From: Phymorhynchus buccinoides
Lineage: Eukaryota > Mollusca > Gastropoda > Neogastropoda > Raphitomidae
Length of the DNA stretch: 64,000 bases
Assembly: GCA_017654935.2 (NCBI GenBank)
Contig: CM065690.1
Span: 27,119,824 to 27,183,823, forward strand
Direction of reading: 5' to 3'
Position numbers and translations under genes: made by a program. Of this stretch, positions 55,901 to 64,000 are shown in pieces (position 1 is the first letter of the stretch; every line of letters begins with the position of its first letter). The notes below the pieces were generated by a model that was not told the DNA's origin, did not search any database, and was given only the letters and a program-made list of their open reading frames with translations.

Positions 55901-57210
55901 CTCTTATTCGTAAGATGAAGCTTACTAGGGTTAGAATATGTCTATAAGGCTTCGAAAACGTTCAAAACAGTTGTAATTCCCGATCTTGTATACGAATGTA
56001 CTCTCTATGCAAGGATGAGTCTACTAGGGCTCTTAGATAGAATTAACTGTTCTATAAGGCTTTCAAAAACAGTTTCAATAGCAGTATTCGCTCTTGTAAA
56101 CGACTTGTTACTACTCTAGCAAGTGATTATGCTACTAGGGTTAGAATAACTGTCAAAGGCTTGTCAACAAAACGTTTCATCGATATTCGCTTCTCTTGTA
56201 ACGACTGTACTCTCTATGCAAGGATAGTTTACTGCAGGTAGATAGATATTATGTAATAAGGCGTTCACAAAACGTTTGCAAGCTTAGAGTATTTCACGTC
56301 TTTGTAACACGACCGTTTACGCTCTATCGTAAGGATGTGCTTATAGTGGTAGAATATGGTCGATAAGGCCGTCAATAAAACACGTGTTTCAATAGGAGTA
56401 TTCGCTCTTGTAACGATGTGTTACTCTCTAAAGTAACCTGACCTATTTTACTCTTTGTTACATGCGATTGTTGACTTAGATATAAGATATCTGTGATAGC
56501 GTCGAAACCGTTTCGATACAGATTTTACACTCTTTTAACAGCACCGTTGCGCACTATGTAACGACCGTTACGATCTGTGGTAAAGACTGTTGCTATGATG
56601 AGTATATCTCTGTAAGTGTATACGAAGCCGTTCTCAATAACAGAGTTCATTCCGCTCTCATGCAACCGACATGCTTACGAATCTATATAAACGACGGTTA
56701 AGTCTATGTAAGGACTGGTATTGAGTGTTAGGGATTTATGTCTCTATAAGGCTTCGAAACGTTTCAATACCCGAGTATTCTCGTCTTGTAACGACCGTTA
56801 TCGTTATCTATGTTAACGAACCGTTTATGGCTCTGTGTTGTGTTAAGGATTGTTTACCTTGGATAGAAATATGTCTCTGTGATATGGCTTCGAACCGTTT
56901 CATGCAGAGGTATCGCTCTTTGTTTTTAGCGACCATCGGGTTACGATCTGTAGTAAGGACCTGTTTCTAAGATATAATTGTTATCTGACGGTCTCTTGTG
57001 ACAACGTTATCAATGCTAGAGTTTTCGCTTTTTGTGTATATAGGCATCCATCCCCTGTTATGCTCTGTTCGTAAGGTACAGTTTAGTACTAAAATTAGAA
57101 AAATGTTCATCTTGTAAGGGCTCGAAACGTTGGACAATAGAGCATGTATTCGCTTTCGCTGTACACCGGACCAGTTTATCGCTTTTTCCTTGTGTAAGTT
57201 TGCTAATTAT
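52985..57210 (+). repeat. Heavily degraded satellite array, unit about 100-130 bp
   Basis: About 25 or more diverged units with the order TGTAAGGACTGTT, TTAGAATATGTCTCTATAAG, GGCTTCGAAACGTTTCAATA, CAGAGTATTCGCTCTTGTAA, CGACCGTTTACGCTCTATGT. One unit lies at about 53000-53130, then arrays at about 53890-55330 and 55830-57200. Interruptions are 53135-53880 and 55330-55830. Units differ by many one- or two-base indels. No protein frame persists. Confidence 0.75.
53135..53880. other. Interruption in the satellite array
   Basis: Unrelated sequence including a short AAT repeat (about 53140-53165) and a block around 53630-53760 (GGGAGCCAATGGAGCTCC) that resembles widespread LINE-associated repeats by eye. 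No gene is supported. Confidence 0.35.
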
Positions 57211-57640
57211 ATTATTAACTAAATATAAAAGAATGAAAAAAATATACTTTCTTCATAATTCTCCGTCTCTTTGACGTGACAAAAATACTCTGAAGATAAT
57301 TTTCCGCTTTTGTTATATCACATCAGACCCTCGGTCTTTTCCGCTGGATCACTGTGGTTTGCCTTGGCAACCAGGGTTTGTAGGCTCTATATTCACATCT
57401 GGTGTGTTTTCGTTTTTTTCATTTGTTTCAGCTGGAGAATCACAAATTATTTTACTTTAGGCGTGGGAAAAACATTTTCATATCGGGACTGTATCCTGCG
57501 TTGGCAAGCCTGTGCTTGGATCCTCCTGGAGCGTGCTATGCCGTACACTCGATCCTTCGATGTCTGAGTGAGTGATGTAATCGTCTAGACATAACAGGCG
57601 TGTTGTTGCTTCCAAAGATTCTATTAGTCCTATTGTGACA
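57211..57640. other. No gene seen
   Basis: AT-rich unique sequence after the satellite array. Confidence 0.45.
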
Positions 57641-57699
57641 GTTGGCAGGTGTGTGGGTTGAGTCCTCACGTTATATGTCACAGTTCTACTCATGTTCCT

Positions 57700-58170
57700 T
57701 GTCCTGGCACCTTCTCTCTCCTCTCTGCTTACTCTACTACTATCTGTCTTTCTATCCATCTATCATCTCTTCTCTCGCTCAGATCTTATGTATCTTCTCT
57801 GTTTATATCTCTGTCTTCTTCCTCTTTTCCTTACATACATCTCTCTCATCCTCTCTCTCTCCTCTCCCGCTCTACTCTCTCTCTCATCTCATCTCTCTCT
57901 CTAGATGCCTCGTTGTGCATCTCTGTTGCCCTTCTTCTCTCTCTTTCCTCCTTCTCTTCGTCTCTACTTCTCTGTGTGTCTCTTACTCTCTCTCCTCTCT
58001 CTTTCTCTCTCATCTCTCCTCATACACTCCTGTCTCGCCCTGCAGCTCACTAATGGTCTCATGTGACGTCTTTCATCCATTATCTGTCTGTCTGTACCAG
58101 TGTCTGTCTGTCTCTCCCTCCCTCTTTCGTGTGTCTTTTGTCTTGTCGAGTCAGTTTGTCTGTCTCCAAT
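57700..58170 (+). repeat. CT-rich low-complexity tract
   Basis: Interrupted CTCT/CTGT sequence. Ser/Leu-rich open frames up to 204 codons across it are composition artefacts. Confidence 0.8.
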
Positions 58171-58519
58171 ATTTGCGGATCAAGCATCACCTTGGCACCA
58201 TCCCGAAGGGTCATGCATCGCTCCTTACTGTGTTCGGAGCGCTGAGCTCATCTTAAAGTCTATGTCTGTCAAGTTGCCAAGGGTTGCAATAGCTCAGTCT
58301 ATATAATATGTAGGCTAGTTATTGTACAAGTTATAATATACGACTGATGACGGGCATATTGAAACGAATAGAACAGGGAATTTGTAGAGTACTTGTACGT
58401 CAGTTACACGGGTGCATGCAACAGATCTGTCAAGGGTTTCATAATCAATTAGTTATACAGTTTGAGATCATCGAGAGCATAATGTAAAAAAAAGTCGGTA
58501 GTTAATAGATAATCGTTTA

Positions 58520-58625
58520 GAACACACGCACACGCACGCGAGCCACGCACACGCACACACACATACACACATACACACAACCACAACACACACACACATC
58601 CACGCACTCACAACACACACACATT
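58520..58625 (+). repeat. CA-rich simple repeat
   Basis: Imperfect CACA with CACG and CATA interruptions over about 105 bases. Confidence 0.8.
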
Positions 58626-58629
58626 ATAT

Positions 58630-59740
58630 CTCCAACCAATCAGCCACATATAATGCACAAAATAGAGATTCACCATTAAATACTAGGCTAGCAAGCACAT
58701 ACACATGCAGTCGAGCACACCCATACGCTGGCATATTTGCCACAAAAGCGTGGCGCGCGCACACGCACTATACAACTACGTCGCGCGCGCACGTGTGAAA
58801 TATCAAAAAATACAGTGACATCCTGATACACATGCCAGCTTCCTGAACAGATGGCGGCCATTTCAAAGAGTAGAACCTTATCCGTTCTAGTGCATGTGCA
58901 TGCGCAATGTGTAATAGGTTGATCTATTTGTAAATAAATAAAAAGACCATTAGGTGGTACTAAGTAAGAGAGAACATGGATAAACAAAAAAAAGAAGAAA
59001 CATGAAAAAGCAGCTGAAAATACATGTAGGCTATACAGGAAAGAGCAAATGCACCTGGGCCGGGCTTACATAGGTGCTAACAGGGACCCCCATTTGGGGG
59101 TCTATGAAGTACTTAAATTCTAAAGGACCCACTTACAAACGAATGTGTTGTCGGGTGTACACCGTGGATGCACTAGAATATCAATTATTTTTTGGGCATT
59201 CGCAATGCCACTGGGACCCTCTATCCCTGTCCTCTGTCAGGACCCTGCTTTGCTCGTAGTGATTGAGTCCCCTGGGACCCTTGTTTTTGCGGGGACCATG
59301 GCGGGGGCGAGCCCTGCTGGGTATTAATTTTTCAATGTTATATTATCAAGTCGTTTTAAACTTCGTCTTTTTAATTGATTAGCTGCAAAATCTGTGAATC
59401 GAGATCCATGTGTCTGGTGCGATCTACCATCTATGATCTTTATATCAAACAGCTTACCCTGATATTGCTTTGGTGGCAAACTGTTCTGATGCGACATGGC
59501 CATTGCCAATAGGGCTACATTGAACATTGCTAACGCCGCCGTAGGTGAGCGTCGGTAAGCATCCCGTATAATGTTGTTGTTAGTTTTAGAGCTTTTGTCA
59601 GTGTCATGTCCGTTAAATTCGATGTGCCATTAAGCTAAAATAGGGATGTCGCTTCTAGTTATCTTGGACATTATCTTTGTCAAGAGAGGGTGGTACCAAA
59701 GAAAAGAGAATACATGCGCGGAAGAGTTTATCATAATGTT
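58630..59740. other. No gene seen
   Basis: Unique sequence with a GCGCGC-rich patch near 58750-58795. An open frame on the - strand at 59324-59527 has unremarkable composition and no acceptor support. Confidence 0.4.
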
Positions 59741-59744
59741 AATG

Positions 59745-60000
59745 TAGGGGAAGACGGGGTAAAATATGCGCCATGCGGCGGGGTACAGAAGCCCACCCCA
59801 ATTATCTCATGAAAGTCAAATGAAGCAAATTTCAGTTCTATTTTCTGCTGTGTACTTGAGACCGAAGGCGTTAATGTCTATCATTGTGTTATCATGGGCT
59901 ATCAATTTGAATGAAATATTTTTGCTTTATTTCATGAAAAAGGGGTGGTCATCTCAGTTATCCCGCCTACATGTGACGCCTTTTGTGTACCCCGTTTCCG
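59745..60000. mobile_element. Fold-back element F1, copy 2
   Basis: Starts GGGGAAGACGGGGTAAAATA, then CCCCAATTATCTCATGAAA; the right half has TTATTTCATGAAAAAGGGGT and ends GTACCCCGTTTCC. The inverted arms are more diverged than in copy 3. Confidence 0.6.
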
Positions 60001-60565
60001 CTTACAGCTTATGCACAATCAATCGAAACTGTAGGCTTATGTGCCTGTCCTGTTCCTTCCTCCTCTCGTGTGTGCACACATAAGCGGCTCTTCCATGCAG
60101 AAACCCGGTACCGTCAATCCATGAAAAGGGCACATGATTGCGCATCGTGTCCGAATCTTTTGTACCTATTATCGCATAAACTTAATCATTTCATTTTCTT
60201 TTCACACTATTTTAGGTGTTACTTTATGAGTACCGGACACTACCCGGGCCTTATGCTTGCATTTTTATACGACCTATGTTTTCAGATCTTCATCCGGATG
60301 TCTGACGCCATTACCACTTCTTCAAAGTCTACGGGTTATGAGGTATGTAGGTTAAGACTTATGTACGTATGTATTCTTATGACTATGATATATCAACATA
60401 GCAAGAGGAGGCTATGGCCTCTTTGTCCTGTGAGTGTGGCCTAGTGCCTTGAATGTGTTTAATAGGAGAATATATCACTTTAGTGCAGAATATAATAATA
60501 ATTTATTATGTAGCGGTGCCCATAGCCGATGAGGTTTTAACCGAGTGACTGTGGGTACCGCTTAC
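60001..60565. other. No gene seen
   Basis: Unique sequence between two F1 copies; the 153-codon open frame at 59983-60444 begins inside F1 copy 2 and shows no domain. Confidence 0.4.
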
Positions 60566-60570
60566 CACCT

Positions 60571-60800
60571 AGGGAAGACGGGGTAAAAAGCGCATGGGCG
60601 GTAAGAAGCACTCCCCTAATTGTATTTCATGATAATACAGAAAATCTGCCCCCCGTCACAAAATTTGCTGTATTGCAGACGAATGCGTAGACATTAAACG
60701 CTCGTTCCTCATGTGGCACAAAATGAGACTGAAATTTGCTTATTTCATGAGAGATAATTGGGGTGGGGCTCTTAACCGCCCATTGGCCGTTCTACCCCGT
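60571..60800. mobile_element. Fold-back element F1, copy 3
   Basis: Starts AGGGAAGACGGGGTAAAAAG and GGGCGGTAAGAAGC; ends GATAATTGGGGTGGGGCTCT, CCGCCCATTGGCCG, TCTACCCCGT. The terminal inversion GACGGGGTA/TACCCCGT defines the ends. Confidence 0.65.
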
Positions 60801-62335
60801 GATTCACCCTACGCTGTATTAATTTATAAAAATCGGTCGTATACTTACTGTGTTTCGTACTGACTACCGGGCATTGTCCTCCCAGTATATTGTTCCCTAT
60901 CTCTATTTTTTGTATTGTTGTGTATTTACCAATGGCCCATATTGGTGCGATTCAGACCATGAATGTACGAGGACGTTAAAACACCATTTTCGTCGTCGTG
61001 CACCTTGCCCAGGGTCCTGATTATTCCACTCTCGCTTGTTTAAAAGGATTGCAAGTTGCTGTCTTATTGGCCTACTTGAATAGAAAACACCTTTGTTTGC
61101 CCAAGATGTCTGTGTGAATGCCCTGGCTGGTGGTCGGGATAGATGGTTGAGCACTGTACCAACAAGGGCAGATCGTCTACCGTGCAATAACCCTATTTGA
61201 GGCCTCTACAATGGCCAGCCTTTCGCAAGAGTGTAATTGTACACCTGTCAGCTATCTGGACCTTATACAAGGGCTTCAATCTCTACTGTTCATAACTGCG
61301 TTAATAACCCGTAGTGCATGAGGCGCACAATATATGGAAAGTCATAGTCTTTGTCGATCCAGTACTAAAGCCTGTTTCCATGGGCTTGTGCTAGTTGTTT
61401 ATGCTTTATTTAGCCAAAGACATTGTAAAAAATCGAAGTAAAAAAAATATCGGGACTGTGTACATTACACGCGCAATGCTGTTCCGATATGTTTCCTATG
61501 GTCATTAGTGTATGAGGTTGTCACCGGTCACGGAACTTGCGTCGATGTAATTGTATACAGCCCTTACAGTAGAATTCATTATTTATTTTCTGCCACAGCT
61601 CTCGTGCTACATGTTGGCCCCAACTTCAAGCTCAATGCAAATCCAACGTTAGAAGCATTCTGGGTGTTAGGCCTTATGCCTATAATTCGGCCGCTACATA
61701 AGCCTAATACTAATTTCATTTATCAGATCACCTCTTTTTCTTTACCTGCATTTTCTTTTCCTCCCCCAGTAATCTTTACAAATACTTTGAAATGTTTATG
61801 CAAGAAGATCTCTCTCTTAGCAAGTGCGACCAGTCATGCTTTCAGTGTATTGTATTTGTAACGAAATGAGCTTCCGCTTGTGTTAAATGTGAGCCTTCTC
61901 TTATGGCCAAACATGTGTTCCGTGTTTTCTTCGGTCTTTGATGTTTGCATACACGGCACTCTTGAATTGATCCAGATGATAATTATTACGTTTTTTTTGG
62001 CCATGTACACTACAGTGTGCCATTACATCTGTTGAAGTCGTGAATGACAGTTCCGAGAGGCTATATAGGCCTTTCAGCTTATGCCACCTATCGTTCATTA
62101 TTATCTGTCAGGATACTTTTAATGTTTTGAATCCAACATGGCAGTGTCTGTTGCGTTTGGTCGTGTGGCTTCTGCACTTGAAGTCTGGTTTTCAATCTCT
62201 TTCTTTTTTTCTTCATCTGAGCAGGTGTGTTGTGTGTGTGGGGGTGTGTGTCTGTGCGGCTTGTTCCGTTTCTGTGCGTTGGTTGTGGGTTTTTGTTGTT
62301 GTTAAGTCCCCACGAGCCAAAGGTTCTGGGAGCTA
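60801..62335. other. No gene seen
   Basis: Unique sequence. Open frames at 60903-61187 (-) and 61508-61861 (+) have no recognisable domains or splice support. A short GT-rich patch lies at about 62226-62255. Confidence 0.4.
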
Positions 62336-62339
62336 TTGT

Positions 62340-62960
62340 CGTTTTTGTATATGTGTTTGGTTTCCGTTCCCGTCCTGTCCGGTGTTTCCGGCGTGCCTCC
62401 GTCGTTAGGCTATTCGTCCTCGTTTTTCGAAAAAATAAACTATTCTAGATTCTATCATCATCAAATTTGGTATATCTTCGTTCACGCCAAGTATTTGCAA
62501 GCGTATCCTACTGATTGTATTTAGTTTTACATTCAAGGTCAGTGCTCGCGCCATGTATACGGGTTCAACCCCGACCAAACTACATACATCGTGACATATA
62601 ATCAGAGCGAAGCACTCTCGAAGTTTTTGTCATGGTATTTTAATGAAGTTTTTTTTCACAACATTTCTTGATGAATGGTCTATAACATCAGTTCTGTGAG
62701 CATGCTCCCTGTGGCGCGCATGTGATCGCGCGCGTCTCAAATCACGGGTTCCATGAACCCCCAGGTATTATATATAAAAAATAAAGACTATTCAGTTACG
62801 TGCTGGTTTTGATGTTTTTTATGGTAACCGTTACGTGCTGTTTTGCTGCGTTTTTATGTATGGGTCAGCCGACACTACTGCGATTTAGACAGTAGCTCTG
62901 GCGATGCTGCCGAGGGTGGATCCTTTGCAGCCGCCCGTGCGGCGTTGCACTGTTTTGCTT
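62340..62960 (-). repeat. Dispersed repeat family R1, copy 3 (inverted)
   Basis: Reverse complement of copy 1 block by block: TTTCACAACATTTCTTGATG pairs with CATCAAGAAATGTTGTGAAA, CTATTCAGTTACGTGC with GCACGTAACTGAATAG, and CTTTGCAGCCGCC with the GGCTGCAAAG block. It extends the element to about 600 bases. Confidence 0.65.
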
Positions 62961-64000
62961 GTTGTGGTCGTTGTGTGACTTTTTGTTCGGTTTATTCTAT
63001 TCTTCATTCACTTGTTGTCCTTTTTGTTTGTTATTTTTTAATATCAAATTTCCACAGTCACCCTATGCCAGCCAGCAGATATGAGGCTGGTTCCAACAGA
63101 TTATTCCTATTAAAAAAAAAATACTGGTAGATAATAGCATGGGATTCAAAATTGGAAAAGAAACAGCATGTGTGGTGTCTGATGAATGCATAGCTATAAT
63201 CTTTTTGTCATTTAATGTTTAGTTAAATTACTTCGTCCATGAGTTACTTGTCTATCAGACCTGCTCCACCGTCCACTTACACGTAAGCAAAATACATCAT
63301 AGAATTTCAAATCAAATTTATTAAACAAGCACAATATAACATCTCATAAATTTAGAAAATAATTTCGAAACTAGTGCCATAATGTCCCCGAGCTCATCCA
63401 AATATAGAATCACGATCTAGGATGATATTGCCAACATGATTGTTGAGGTGATCCCAATCTGGGTAATGTCAGGTTCGAAAATTCCACTGTAGAAAACCTT
63501 GTTTGGGAAGGCTTTGTTGTCTTAACAAACAGTGCTGGGTTCTCAATGTAAATAGAGAAAAGGATAAACAAGCAGATAAAAACAAAAACAACAACCCAAT
63601 AACAGACAAAAACCTATTCAAACAAGGGTCAGATAAACCACCGTAGCAGATTTTGAATGGTCTGTCTCGCCCTAAGCTATTATGTTAATTATAACACTGA
63701 TCTATATGTCGTTACATTAACTCGGGACCTTGAGTGGTGTGCACTGCCTGAGGCATTGCAGCCAGTATTGTTCCCACACCATCTTTGTTGACCGATGAGG
63801 ACACGTAAAACAAATCTTTCATCGGTCTCTCGCTTAAGCCGTGCAGTTACTTCCAACTGTGTGGCCGTTACTTGACGTGCGGACACACTTCCATGTGAGC
63901 GCGATCGAAACTAAACATATAACTCAACTAGTTCCCCACCGCTTCGAACAGTGAACTGTAACAAACAAACATGACACAGAACACTTTCCTTGGCATCGTT
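62961..64000. other. No gene seen
   Basis: AT-rich unique sequence to the end of the window; an A run at about 63112-63121. The - strand open frame at 63689-63886 is not supported by any other signal. Confidence 0.45.

Noticed and set aside
57642..58256. A 204-codon open frame
   Set aside because: It runs through a CT-rich tract and is almost all Ser, Leu and Cys; the other two frames are open as well.

Overview
The window is nuclear DNA from an animal, most likely a marine mollusc. This placement is an inference from the intron-rich Cu/Zn superoxide dismutase gene, the dense short DNA-transposon relics, the CA/GT and GA microsatellites and the low coding density; no species-diagnostic sequence was identified. 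There is no operon, CRISPR array, phage or bacterial gene. Most open frames here are chance translations of simple repeats or transposon relics.

The one gene that can be read completely is cytosolic Cu/Zn superoxide dismutase (SOD1) on the + strand, 21114-30107. It has five coding exons (21114-21179, 23330-23429, 24061-24130, 26762-26879, 30000-30107) that join in frame into 153 residues, with every copper and zinc ligand present. Its introns hold a 44-bp minisatellite and several families of short inverted-repeat elements.

The dominant structure is a nearly spacer-free inverted duplication of about 10.6 kb per arm: left arm 23237-33877, centre base 33878, right arm 33879-44517. The right arm repeats SOD1 exons 2-5 on the - strand and stops exactly at a 500-N gap (44518-45017), so exon 1 is missing there. 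The exons are identical between arms while introns and flanks carry scattered substitutions and small indels. The palindrome centre lies inside a fold-back element, and a second, diverged copy of that element sits at about 4395-4865. The leading explanations are an assembly join of two haplotypes in opposite orientation at a natural hairpin, or a true palindromic duplication nucleated by that hairpin; the sequence alone cannot decide.

Region by region: 1-20.8 kb is gene-poor and full of microsatellites, long GA arrays (9.76-14.15 kb), transposon relics, a 90-bp tandem array (7.1-7.8 kb), two copies of a 600-700-bp dispersed repeat (16.57-17.3 and 18.5-19.2 kb) and a 67-bp minisatellite (19.2-20.24 kb). 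From 20.8 to 44.5 kb are SOD1 and its mirror image. From 45 to 52.6 kb is mostly unique AT-rich sequence with one plausible unidentified 3' exon on the - strand (50451-50765). From 53.0 to 57.2 kb is a heavily degraded satellite array, and 57.6-64 kb holds CT/CA repeats and further fold-back and dispersed repeat copies. At least six families of short non-autonomous elements recur, one of which has the TTAA duplications and CCCTTT ends expected of piggyBac-type elements.
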